41,124 nt of DNA from an uncultured Veillonella sp. (GTDB lineage Bacteria; Bacillota; Negativicutes; Veillonellales; Veillonellaceae), in NCBI GenBank assembly GCA_934202095.1, contig CAKPXN010000009.1, positions 1-41,124 of the forward strand. Reading direction: 5' to 3'. Each line of letters starts with the position of its first letter. The stretch's first letter is position 1. The notes under the pieces are model-generated. The model saw only the letters and a program-made list of their open reading frames with translations, ran no database searches and was not told the origin of the DNA. Of the stretch, positions 16,798 to 28,400 are shown in pieces. The translations under genes and the position numbers were made by a program.

Positions 16798-17433
16798 ATG
16801 GTTCCATTATTACCGCCTCTGAAAGATAATAAGAAGATTTATATTATATGTGAAGGTTCAGAAGAGTATGATTATCTTAATCAGCTTAAACTGTTGCATG
16901 TATGGTCAGATGTATACGATATTACGCTTAGAGATGCAAAAGGTAATGGAAATTTGTATCCTATATACCAAGACGTATATCAAAAAGGAAATTATGATTT
17001 AGTTGTTATTGTTTGTGATACAGAAAAGAAACCACATGAACAATTTAATGATATTTGTTGTAAAGTGAATTCGCTCCATGCGTGTGAATTGGCAAGTCAA
17101 CATGTAGTAATGTTTACAAATCCATGTACCATGCAAGTTATTTTATTACATTGGGATATTTCTGTTAGATTGCAGTCACCGTCAAAACGACGTAGTGCTG
17201 CTTATATTGAAGCATATACAGGTATTCAAGATTATTCAGCTAAGGAATCTCAGCGAACACAATTGGTTTCTAATATTACGAAAGATAATTATAGAACTAT
17301 GATGACTGGTGCAAAACAATTGGGAGTGGATGCAGCATTAATTAATAGTACTAATTTACATGTATTTTTTACCCAATTGGAGCAACCTGACACCAATTGG
17401 ATTGATGAGATTAATAAGTTAATAGAGTCCTAG
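16798..17433 (+). CDS. RloB-like (Toprim-type) effector
   Basis: The 211-residue protein begins with a beta strand and the motif IYIICEGSEEYDYL (E19). A DLVVIVCDTEKKPHEQF stretch (D74, E76) follows. This Glu then Asp-x-Glu arrangement is that of Toprim-like domains in RloB and AbiLii (and, more distantly, AriB). It is expected to be a metal-dependent nuclease held or triggered by the upstream ATPase. AGGAGG lies 5 bases before the ATG. The family name is assigned by motif and partner, so RloB is likely but not proven. Confidence 0.72.
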   Translation: MVPLLPPLKDNKKIYIICEGSEEYDYLNQLKLLHVWSDVYDITLRDAKGNGNLYPIYQDVYQKGNYDLVVIVCDTEKKPHEQFNDICCKVNSLHACELASQHVVMFTNPCTMQVILLHWDISVRLQSPSKRRSAAYIEAYTGIQDYSAKESQRTQLVSNITKDNYRTMMTGAKQLGVDAALINSTNLHVFFTQLEQPDTNWIDEINKLIES

Positions 17434-17459
17434 ATAACGAAACATTTAGGATGCGATAG

Positions 17460-17493
17460 AAAGATGCTAATGATTATTGTTAGCATCTTTTTG
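17460..17493 (+). terminator. Rho-independent terminator after the RloA/RloB-like pair
   Basis: An 11-bp perfect stem (17460-17470 with 17480-17490) with a 9-base loop merges into a T-run (17488-17492). Confidence 0.88.
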
Positions 17494-17575
17494 TGTATTA
17501 ATGTATCTTTTGCAAGAATGTGAAAGTCGCTGACATAACGGCGCTATGTTTGTATTTTCCAGTCTATTCCTGTTT

Positions 17576-17603
17576 TTGCAATTCTTTCCACCTGCGGTAT
17601 AGT
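17576..17603 (+). promoter_or_regulatory. Promoter of the sigma-like gene
   Basis: TTGCAA (17576-17581) and TATAGT (17598-17603) are 16 bases apart and lie about 30 bases before the ATG. The ribosome site is GGAAAGGG. Confidence 0.5.
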
Positions 17604-17634
17604 ACAACTGTGCCCGGGCAGGAAAGGGTTTACA

Positions 17635-18321
17635 ATGACATTCTATTCTGCACAAGATTTTGAACAATACTACGTAACAAATGTAACGCGATTTAAACAG
17701 ATTCACGATGAAGCACTAGTAGAGGTATGCCAGACGAGAATAGCTATCTGTGATGTGCCGAGTGAACCAATAGATAGTACGGCAGCTAAGATGGAATTGT
17801 GCCGGCGGTATCGTCCGCTTATCGTAAAATACGAGCGACTATTAGTAAATCGCACCGTAGAAGATGATGTTGAGGCCATGCTGTGGCTCACCTTTATTGA
17901 ATCCATTTACACCTACAATCTAGCTGGTACTGTACCCTTTGCGGGGTATGTGAAATCGGCTATTCATTTTAAACATCTCAATCACTATAAACGGATTAAA
18001 CAACGATGGAATCATGAGTTTCATATCCCAGATACGGCGGATGGAGATGAGCAATTGGCGATGGATCAAATACCAGATACTATAGATGTGGCCAATCAGA
18101 CTGTACATCACGCGGAACAGATAGAACAACATCGGTTACTGCGAAGGGCTATGCGTTTATTAAAGGTAGATCAACAACAGTTAATTACCGATATTTATAA
18201 ACGAGGTTGTAATTTGTCGGACGTTGCAAGAACACAAAATTGTTCGCGTCAATCGGTGCAACAACGACATAAACGCATCTTAGATGTATTGCGGGAATAC
18301 ATGTATAGATATGTAATGTAA
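17635..18321 (+). CDS. Sigma-70-like transcription factor
   Basis: The 228-residue protein has a region-2-like helical segment at about residues 57-125 (YRPLIVKYERLL, DDVEAMLWLTFIE, VPFAGYVKSAIHFKHL). A C-terminal region-4-like helix-turn-helix follows (LSDVARTQNCSRQSVQQRHK, about 198-217). The size and layout suggest an alternative sigma factor of the SigH/ComX or ECF type, but the match is loose. A decayed partial copy lies 2.4 kb upstream. The next gene resembles ComK, so a role in competence or surface-gene control is possible. That is inference. Confidence 0.6.
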   Translation: MTFYSAQDFEQYYVTNVTRFKQIHDEALVEVCQTRIAICDVPSEPIDSTAAKMELCRRYRPLIVKYERLLVNRTVEDDVEAMLWLTFIESIYTYNLAGTVPFAGYVKSAIHFKHLNHYKRIKQRWNHEFHIPDTADGDEQLAMDQIPDTIDVANQTVHHAEQIEQHRLLRRAMRLLKVDQQQLITDIYKRGCNLSDVARTQNCSRQSVQQRHKRILDVLREYMYRYVM

Positions 18322-18488
18322 TATTCAAATTAGAGATAGAGGTAGGAGATGATAATACATAATCAAATGATATAGATAGTATACGTGGCTGCATATAGTT
18401 ACATTCTTCATATATTAAAAAATATGATAAATCTATAGGTATATATTTTAAAATTACATATTTACAGGTAAAAGCACATAGGTATACA

Positions 18489-18535
18489 ATGAATGCGAAA
18501 TGAATGCGCGTTCATGTATAGAGTGGGAATATTCC
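18489..18535. promoter_or_regulatory. Cluster of operator-like repeats before the ComK-like gene
   Basis: ATGAATGCG occurs twice (18489-18497 and 18500-18508). The second copy forms an imperfect palindrome with TTCAT (18500-18515, arms ATGAA/TTCAT around GCGC). A perfect 10-bp palindrome, GGAATATTCC, lies at 18526-18535. All lie 40-90 bases before the gene start, in an otherwise AT-rich gap. Confidence 0.5.
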
Positions 18536-18575
18536 TTATATAGTTTGTTCGTATTATTTAAGAGGAGACTATTGT

Positions 18576-19181
18576 ATGGAAACAGTGTATGATGAGCATA
18601 CTAATGTGTCACCCTATGTAGTAGACGACGAGAGAGAATATGTACTACAAGATTGTATGGTCCGCCATCTATGGTGTATGATTCCAGACTATAAATCTGG
18701 TGGTAATGTGACAAAGTGTTACTACGCGGATGGCACAGATGAATTAGTACATCGTCCGATGTTACGCCTGTTTTATGATCTAGCAAAATATTTAGCCGTC
18801 GATTTACGGGCTTTGCATAATACGATGGGGCAACGAGCATCGTATAATCAGCCTCGTACCTTGGCCGTGAATATGACCTGGATACCCTTTAAAACGAGGA
18901 AACCTGTAGGTAAGGATGGGGCTTATGGATACTTTAATATTGTGGTACCCTTTACCTATATGGTGTCCGATGGGCCTACAGAACAGCAATGCTATATTCA
19001 TGGTGGTCACACGAAACCAATTTTGCTGTTACATCCACCGACCTATGTGCGGAGAAAATTAGATGCAGCCATGATGGAACATCGGCGCTATGTGAGGCGT
19101 ATACTAGAGTATATGCGGATGTGTGGTAATCCTGATGTACTAGCAGAACTCTATATTGCTTGTCATTTTCATGATAACTAA
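18576..19181 (+). CDS. Unidentified protein with ComK-like layout
   Basis: The 201-residue protein has no signal peptide or membrane segment; AAGAGGAGA precedes the ATG. By eye the middle (QPRTLAVNMTWIPFKTRKP, then a glycine- and aromatic-rich strand) resembles the KPPI-x-V...FPT-x-S...W core of ComK. The following GGHTKPILLLHPPTYVRRKL resembles ComK's segment NGKTMELPISYNSFENQ. Length is close to B. subtilis ComK (192). The similarity is at the level of pattern only. If correct, it would be a DNA-binding competence regulator next to a sigma-like factor. Confidence 0.6.
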   Translation: METVYDEHTNVSPYVVDDEREYVLQDCMVRHLWCMIPDYKSGGNVTKCYYADGTDELVHRPMLRLFYDLAKYLAVDLRALHNTMGQRASYNQPRTLAVNMTWIPFKTRKPVGKDGAYGYFNIVVPFTYMVSDGPTEQQCYIHGGHTKPILLLHPPTYVRRKLDAAMMEHRRYVRRILEYMRMCGNPDVLAELYIACHFHDN

Positions 19182-19194
19182 ATAATGGTATGAC

Positions 19195-19246
19195 AAATAT
19201 CGTCATAGATGATAGACATGTTCTATCTCTATGGCGATATTTTTTT
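19195..19246 (+). terminator. Rho-independent terminator after the ComK-like gene
   Basis: A long imperfect stem pairs 19195-19215 with 19223-19243 around ACATGTT and ends in a run of seven Ts. Confidence 0.85.
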
Positions 19247-19414
19247 GAAAATGTGAATTGTAGATTGAGAATACTTATAAGTAACCGATAAATTCCTGCA
19301 GAATATAGAAATTAATGAAATATTAAAATATAAGATAAACTTATCATATATTATCTAAATATTAAACTAACCTGCAAACTTATGTAAATAATGAAGAAAA
19401 GATGAATAAAAATG

Positions 19415-19429
19415 TTGACGGGGGGGGGG
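19415..19429 (+). promoter_or_regulatory. G(10) tract fused to a TTGAC box in the adhesin promoter region
   Basis: TTGACG (19415-19420) matches a -35 box and runs directly into a homopolymer of ten Gs (19420-19429). The adhesin ATG is 65 bases downstream. Possible -10 hexamers lie at 19437-19442 (TAGCAT, spacer 16) and 19440-19445 (CATTAT, spacer 19), so a gain or loss of Gs would change promoter spacing. The rest of the gap 19247-19494 is AT-rich with no further structure I could identify. Confidence 0.6.
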
Positions 19430-19494
19430 CATTTGGTAGCATTATGTCTATAGAGTGTGTACATCCAATATAGGGACAAAAGGAGTGTATAGAT

Positions 19495-22400
19495 ATGGGT
19501 CTGAATCATATATACAAAGTTATATGGTCAAAAACCAAAAACGCTTGGATTGTCGTGTCGGAAATTGCAAAACGAGACGGCAAATCTAGCGTTAAATCTG
19601 TAGTTACTTCACTGACTGGTAAAAGTGTGGCAGCTGTGATGGTAGCTATGGTTATGTGCGGGGGAGTGGCATTTGCTGGCGCTGGTACAGAACTTGGTGG
19701 TGGCACAGCTACGAAAAGTAGTGGTATTGCTATAGGTACTAGTCTCGCATCTGAAGATGATGGTATTGCAATAGGGCAAAATAGTCATGCACAAAAACGA
19801 CAGTCTATAGTAATAGGTAGAGCATCAGTGGTAAAGGAAGACCGTGGTATTGCAATTGGTTATCAAACAGCCAGTGAATATGGTGTTTCTATTGGTGAAC
19901 AAAATAATTCAACGGGTAATGGTATTGCTATTGGTAAATACGTTAACTCATTAGGTACTTCTATTGTTCTTGGTGAACAGTCTTCTGGTAATGATGAAGC
20001 AGTCGTTATAGGTAATCATTCTCGTGGGAGTCGCTTGAGTGTGACATTAGGGCGGAATAATCAGAACTATGCTGATTACTCAACTCTTATTGGTTATGGT
20101 AATACAATTGATAGTGTTAGCGCAAACAGTATACTTGTAGGGACACTCTCATCTATTACAAATTCTTCTTATGCTACTGTAGTTGGTAATAGAATTAATG
20201 TAGGTAGTGGTTATAATAATGCTGTTGTTTTAGGGAATGAGAGTGCTACAAGTGCATATACGACTCCAACAGATACAACAGTTAGTGGTGTTACATTAGA
20301 TGCAAGCCAATACGCAGGTAAAGGTGGCACGCTGGGTCAAGGCGGTATTTTATCAATAGGTGATACTAATAAAGAACGCCAAATCAAAAACGTTGCCGCC
20401 GGTGTAATTTCCGCAACTTCTACAGATGCCGTTAACGGCAGCCAATTATATGAAGCCGTTAGAGCCGTAACTGCCGGTGCTAGCCCTGATGTGTATATGC
20501 ACGTTAATGATGGGACATCTACACAAGGTGCTGGTAATGCTACAACTAACCTTGGTAAAGCAAATGAAAAAGGCGGGGCTACAGGGATGTATTCAATTGC
20601 TATAGGCCAGAATACAAAAGCCAGTGGCATGAATTCAATTGTTATGGGGCCTGGAGCAAACAGTGTTTCAGATAATGTGGTAGTGGTTGGATCAAATCCA
20701 ACTGGTGCAAAATCTATTGGTAATAATTCTGCAGCTGCTGTGTTAGTAGGTCAAAACTCTTATATAGCTGATGATTCCAGTGCTTCTAGTGTTTTTGGTA
20801 CTGGTATATCTTTAAAAGGGAATTCAAGTGTAGCAATCGGTAGTAATTCCGCTGTATATGGTACTGGTACTGTTGCTATAAATGGTATGGCAGGGCGAGC
20901 TAATGGAATAGCACAGTTTAAATCGGATAGTTCTGTAGCTATTAATGGCGGTGTAAAAGGTAATGGCAATATTGCTATTGGTGGTGTTGTAGGTTTTAGT
21001 AGAGCCGAAAATTATTATAATGTTGTTTCACCAAGTGGTTTTACAAAAACCTCGCAAAATAGCGTAGCGGTTGGTAATAATACTTTAGTAACTCAAAGCA
21101 ATACTGTTATGGTTGGTAGTTATGATAAACTTTATGATGCAAAAGCCAACCCTGATAAAAGTAAGGTAATTACTCCTGCTGAACATACATTGTATTATAC
21201 TTTAGGTGCCGTAGATAAACAGTATTATGAAGGTACACTTAGTAATTCCATTTACCTTGGTCATGAATCCTATGCTTTCACCCCAGACGCATTAGTAGAT
21301 GATGAAAGCCATTTGACTGGTGAACAAAGTATTCACACTAAAAAATACGATTCCACCGGCAACATCGTTGTAAGCAACAACACAACAGGCGGTGCGTTCG
21401 GTAAGGTAAGCAAAGCCACTATCAATGGTGATGAAATCACTGGCTTTGCGGGTGCTCAATCTGTTGGTGCCGTAACAATTGGTGCTGGTGATTATGAACG
21501 TCGTATCCAAAACGTTGCTGCTGGTGAAGTATCTGCTACATCTACTGATGGTATCAACGGCTCTCAATTATACGCAGTAGCTAATACATTGTCCAAGAAT
21601 ATGTCTAGCTATATGCATATCAATGATGGTACAAGCACACAAACAGTAGGTAATGCGACTACGAACTATGGGTACTCTGGTTCTAAGGCGGGGGCTACAG
21701 GTAACTTAGCTATTGCTGGCGGTATGAATGCAAAAGCAAGTGGTCAACAATCATTATCATTGGGCTCGTATACTAAGAGTGAAGGCGATTATTCAGTCGT
21801 TATTGGTTCCTCGCATGATACCTCTTGGATTGCGTCTAGAGGTCAAACTTTTGCTCTAGGTAATTATTCAGTAGTATTAGGACGTGGTGCACAAACATGG
21901 AAAGATAACTCTATTGCTATTGGACATCGGACCGAGGTAAAAGGAGAAGATTCTATTGGAATTGGTAAATATGTATTTACAGGTGGCTATGGCTCTGGGC
22001 CTACAGAACAAAGCTCTGGAATAACTGCCGTTGGTATAAAATTAGGCGTTAATGGCAAAAATACGAATGTATTTGGGCAAGGTAATATAGATAATATTGG
22101 TGGTGGTAATCCAATACTTGCTAATGATAGTACTATTCTTGGTAATAGAAATGTTTTATCACCAGCAAATAATATCTACCCAACGTCTATTAATGATTAT
22201 GCAACTGGAAGTCATATTTTAGGCAATGATAATAGTGTCTCTGGTAATAATGCAATAGCGATTGGTAATAAAATTTTTGTATATCAAAATTCTGTTGCAC
22301 TAGGATACGTTGCAAAGGCCCTTGGAGATAAATCAATTGCTGTAGGTTATGGAGCGGAAGCAAGGGGGGAAGAATCAATTTCCATTGGTACAGGAAATTC

Positions 22401-25400
22401 GGTATTAGGTAATAAATCCAGTGCCATCGGTGATCCATCATACATTGATACCACAGCAACTGGTACGCATGTACAAGGTAACGATAATGGTACGGCAACA
22501 AATCCTATTAAAGCCTCTGAATCAACTTTCATGGGGAATACAAATCTTGCTGGTACGACTGGTACTATAGGTATCCATGTAGTAGGTAATAACAACTCAG
22601 TAAATTCCTCTAATGTTATGGTTATGGGCAATAACGTAACCGTAGGTACAGGTCTCGATGGTGCCGTAGTTCTTGGTCATGCAAGCTCTGCTGATCAATA
22701 TGCGGCTGCTACCGATTCTACCATTAATGGTGTTACCTTCGAAGCTGCTGGCTATGCTGGTAACACAGGCCTTAATAAAGGTTCTATTGTGTCTGTTGGT
22801 GCCACCGGTGCAGAACGTCAAATTAAGAACGTTGCAGCTGGTGCAGTCACAGCTACTTCTACAGATGCGATCAATGGTTCTCAATTGTACAAAACAGCTG
22901 AAACCATTCTTAAAATGCCAATTAATATGGCTGGTGACTCAGGTGATACCGTTGGCTTAAAACTTGGTAAAACGGTAAATATTAAAGGTTCTGTTGCCTC
23001 TGGTGCCGATGTAACCGATGGTAACATCGCTGTTGTGGGTGATAAGGCAACTAGCACATTGAGCCTCAAAATGGCTAAAAACCTTACAGGCCTAACAAGT
23101 GGTACCTTCACAGATGCAACTGGTAACCAAACTGTTATCAACGGTGCTGGCGTAACAGTCACACCGACTGGTACTGGTGCTACACCAATTTCTATTACTA
23201 CTAGTGGCATTAACGCTGGTAATCAAGAAATCAAAGGCGTTAAGAAGGGCACAACCGACGATGCAGCCGTTAACAAGAAACAAATGGACGATGCATTGGC
23301 TGGTATTTCCTCCACATTGACAATCAATGATGGCACAACTGATGGCTCTGTAAACCTTAAAACTGATAAACTCAAGGTTGTTGGCGAAAGCGGCGCAAAT
23401 GCGCTTGTTACAACCACTGTATCTGGCGATACTATCACCGTTGGTACAAGCACTAAATTACAAAATGCTGTAACCGCTGCAGAAAAATCTGCCGACAAAG
23501 ACTTGTCTAATTTGTCTACAACTGGTTCTGATAAAGTTAAAACACTTGCCCAAGATGCTGTGAAAGTAGCTGGTACAGGCCTTGCCACTGTTAGCGATGC
23601 TACAGCTGCTGGTGTTAAAACATATACAGTCAATGTAGATGAAGGTAAACTGGTTATTGATGACACTACTGGTAAAGTAGGCGCTGCTGGTTCTACACAA
23701 GGTACAACAGCTGGTAAAGATGGTGTTGCAACAACTCAAAACGTAGCATCTGTTGTAAATGCAGCTATCGATAAAACAACACAAGCGTTGGCTGATGCAA
23801 AACATGATTTTGCAGGTGATGATAGTACAGTAATTAGCCGTAAACATGGTGAACAACTTAACATCAAAGGCGGTGCAAGTACAACAGCATCTGATCTTAC
23901 ATCTGGTAACATCGCAGTCGTAGGTGATACAACATCTGGTACGTTAAACATCAAGTTGGCAAAAGCCTTAACTGGTTTAACATCTGCTACTTACACGGAT
24001 GCAGCTGGTAATACACAAACTGTAACGGGTGGTTCCTCTACGATTTCTGATGCAGCTGGTAATTCTACCGTTGTATCTAAGGGTGGTGTAACAACAACTG
24101 ACGCAGCTGGTAATACAACTACGACAGCGCCTACAGGTGTAACTGTAACACCAGCTGGTGTTGGTGCCACACCAATTTCTGTAACAACTAATGGTATTAG
24201 TGCTGGTAACAAAGAAATTAAGAATGTTGCTAATGGTACTACTGATGATGCTGCTGTTAATAAGAAACAAATGGACGATGCATTGAAAGGTGCAACAGAT
24301 AATACTGTTTCGTTAGGTAGTGAATCTGGCTCTACAACAGCTAAGAAATTAAGCACAACTGGTGGTATTAAGTTCAACATTAAAGGTGAAACTGGTGCGA
24401 ATGCACTCATTACTACATCTGCTAGTGGCGATGATGTAACTATCGCTCCAACTGCTAAGTTAACTGCTGCTGTAACGGCTGCAGAAAAATCTGCTGATAA
24501 AGACTTGTCCAACTTGTCTGCTGCTGGCGATACCTACATCAAGAACCTTGCAAAAACTGCTGCTTCTTGGAATGTAGAAACCAATGGTGCTGGTACAACA
24601 GCTGTAGCTGGTGGCGAAACTGTGAACTTCATCAATGGTGATAACATCGCTATTACCAATACAGGTCGCTCTATTACAATTGGTACAGCTAAAAATGTAT
24701 CCTTCGATAAGGTTACTGTTGGTGGCGTTGTTATCGATAAAACAGATGGTATCAATGCTGGAAACAAGGAAATTAAAGGCATTGCAACTGGTACAACAAA
24801 TGATGCAGCTGTAAATAAAGGTCAACTTGATGCAGCTATTGCAACCGTATCTAGTGGTGCTTCATCCACTGAAAAAGTAGTGGCTAAAACATTGACTGGC
24901 GATACTAACTTGGCTACTGTAACAGGTCAAACTGGTACAGCTAAAGGTGAAACATACGAAGTCTCTGTTTCTGAAAATGCTGTTAAAGCAGTAGCTGCTA
25001 CAGCAGCACAAGATGCTGTTAAGGTAGCTGGTACAGGCCTTGCTACTGTAAGCGATGCTACAGCAGCTGGTGTTAAAACATACACCGTAAATGTAGATGA
25101 AGGTAAACTGGTTATTGATGACACTACTGGTAAAGTAGGCGCTGCTGGTTCTACACAAGGTACAACAGCTGGTAAAGATGGTGTTGCAACAACTCAAAAC
25201 GTAGCATCTGTTGTAAATGCAGCTATCGATAAAACAACACAAGCGTTGGCTGATGCAGAACACAAATTTGATGGAGATACTGGTACAACATCTGTTCGTA
25301 AACATGGTGAAGTATTGTCCATTAAAGGTGGTGTAGCAACATCCGCAGATCTTACAACTGGTAATATCGGTGTAGTATCTGATGGTGCGGGTACATTGAA

Positions 25401-28400
25401 TATCCGTCTTGCTAAAGTATTAACTGGTTTAACATCTGCCACTTACACCGATGCATCTGGTAATACGCAAACTGTAACTGGTGGTTCCTCCACAATTACA
25501 GATGGTGCTGGTAACACAACTACCATTACTAAAGGTGGCATGACAACTACTGATGGTACAAATACAACTACTGTTGCTCCATCTGGTGTCACTGCTACAG
25601 ATGGCACTAACACAGTTAAGTTGAATGGTTCCGGTATTGACGCTGGTAACACAGAAATCAAGCACGTTGGCAAAGCAACAACTGATGACGCTGCTGTTAA
25701 CAAGAAACAAATGGATGACGCTGTGAAGACAGCCACTGATTCCATCAGCACATTAGGGGATAACAAAGTATCCTTGGGTAGTGATTCTGGTACTACAACA
25801 GCTAAGAAATTAAGCACAAGTGGTGGTATTAAATTCAACATCAAAGGTGATACTGGTGCGAATGCACTCATTACTACATCTGCTACAGGAGATGATGTAA
25901 CTGTTGCGCCAACCGCTAAATTAACAGCCGCTGTAACTGCAGCTGAAAATGCAGCGAATAAAGACTTGTCCAACTTGACTGCAGCTGGCGATACTTACAT
26001 TAAGAACCTTGCAAAAGCAGCAGCTTCTTGGAATGTAGAAACGAATGGCGCAGGTACAACTGCTGTAGCTGGTGGCGAAACTGTGAACTTCATCAATGGC
26101 GATAACATCGCTATTACCAATACAGGTCAATCCATTACAATTGGTACAGCTAAAAATGTATCCTTCGATAAGGTTACTGTTGGTGGCGTTGTTATCGATA
26201 AAACAGATGGTATCAATGCTGGAAACAAGGAAATTAAAGGCATTGCAACTGGTACAACAAATGATGCAGCTGTAAATAAAGGTCAACTTGATGCAGCTAT
26301 TGCAACCGTATCTAGTGGTGCTTCATCCACTGAAAAAGTAGTGGCTAAAACATTGACTGGCGATACTAACTTGGCTACTGTAACAGGTCAAACTGGTACA
26401 GCTAAAGGTGAAACATACGAAGTCTCTGTTTCTGAAAATGCTGTTAAAGCAGTAGCTGCTACAGCAGCACAAGATGCTGTTAAGGTAGCTGGTACAGGCC
26501 TTGCTACTGTAAGCGATGCTACAGCAGCTGGTGTTAAAACATACACCGTAAATGTAGATGAAGGTAAACTGGTTATTGATGACACTACTGGTAAAGTAGG
26601 CGCTGCTGGTTCTACACAAGGTACAACAGCTGGTAAAGATGGTGTTGCAACAACTCAAAACGTAGCATCTGTTGTAAATGCAGCTATCGATAAAACAACT
26701 CAAGCCTTAGCTGATGCAAAACATGATTTTGCAGGTGATGATAGTACTGTAATTAGCCGTAAACATGGTGAAAAACTTAACATCAAGGGCGGTGCTTCTA
26801 CAACAGCAGCTGATCTTACATCTGGTAACATCGCAGTTCTTGGTGATGCTACAACAGGCACATTGAACATTCGCATGGCCAAAGCATTAACTGGCTTAAG
26901 CAGTGCTACTTTCACAACACCTAGTGGCACAACTGTTATCAATGGTGGCGGTATGACAATTACGCCAAGTACAACTGGTGCGGCACCTATTTCCATCACA
27001 ACTGGTGGCATCAACGCTGGTAATACAGAAATTAAAAATGTGGCTGCTGGTACAACGCCTAATTCCGCTGTTAATAAACAACAAATGGATAGTGCGATTT
27101 CTAATGCTACGGCTAACGTAGGTTTCAGTACAGCTGGTAATACTGGTACTGGTAGTGTAAGCAATGGTCAAACATTGACCATCACTGGTACAAATGGTAT
27201 TGAAACGAATGCAAGTGGTCAAAGTATTACAGTAGGCCTTGATGCTGCAACACGTGCGCAAATCAATAATGCTACAACAACTGCTAATAATGCAGCTAAG
27301 AAGGATTTGAGCAATATTGATAATGCTGGTAAACAAGTTATTAAGGATACAGCTGCTTGGAATGTGAAAGTTAATGGCGCTGCTGCTGAAACTGTAAAAG
27401 GTGGCGATACAGTTACTTTCAACGATGGCGATAATATCAAGGTTACGAATACTGGTAAAGATATTACGATTGCTACTAAGAAAGATGTTTCCTTCGATAA
27501 AGTCACTGTTGGTAATGTAGTAATTGATAAGAATACTAACCGTATCAGTGGTTTGGCTAATGCAGCTAATAATGATGAAGCTGTAAACTTGGGTCAAATG
27601 AATGCCGCTATTAGTACTGCAACTGCAGGCACAAGTAATATTAAATACAAGGCTAATGGTGGTACTCAAAATTCTGTAGCATTGACTACTGGTTTTGATT
27701 TCAAAGGTGATAGCAACATTCAAATCACAGCTGATCCTGCCAACTCTGGTGTTATTAATTACAAATTGAATCCTGCATTGACAGGTATTACCTCTATTAG
27801 TGGTGGTACTGGTGCTCCTACTATTACGCTTAATGCTGGTAGTGGTTCTACACCTGGTAATGTATCCATTAATAGTAATCTAGATATGGGTGGTAAACAA
27901 ATCAATAATATTGGTGCTGCTACTCATGCTGGTGATGCAGTTAATAAAGCACAAATGGACCAAGCATTGCAAAATATTGCTGGTGCATCCAGTAATGTTG
28001 CTAAGTCTTATGCGTATAAGGCTGGTGCAGGTGCTGCCGCATTGGCTGCATTGAAACCAATTCAATATGATCCATTGGAACCAACACAAATTATGGCTGG
28101 TATTGGTAATTACAAATCTCAAACAGCCGTAGCACTTGGTGTGGCTCATTACACTAATGAAAACACTATGTTTAACTTGGGTGTTTCCTTAGATAGCCAC
28201 GATGGTATCGTAAATGCTGGTGTAACCCACAAATTTGGATATAGCCCTGAAAAGAAAGCTATTCCAGATAAATATAAAGGTGGTCCTATCAGTTCTATCT
28301 ACGTAATGCAAGATGAAGTGACAGCATTACAAGCAATTGTTCAAAAACAAGCTGCTGAAAATGAGGCCCTTCGTCAACAAAACGAAGATATGCAACGCAA

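Noticed and set aside
23500..26800. Regularly spaced repeats resembling an array
   Set aside because: The repeats are hundreds of bases long, lie inside one continuous reading frame and encode stalk connectors; there are no short repeats with unique spacers, so this is not CRISPR.
19506..28149. Many long open frames on the minus strand inside the adhesin (one of 275 codons at 26896-27723)
   Set aside because: They arise from the repetitive, biased codon use of the stalk, have low-complexity Cys/Ser/Thr-rich products, and lack ribosome sites or family features.
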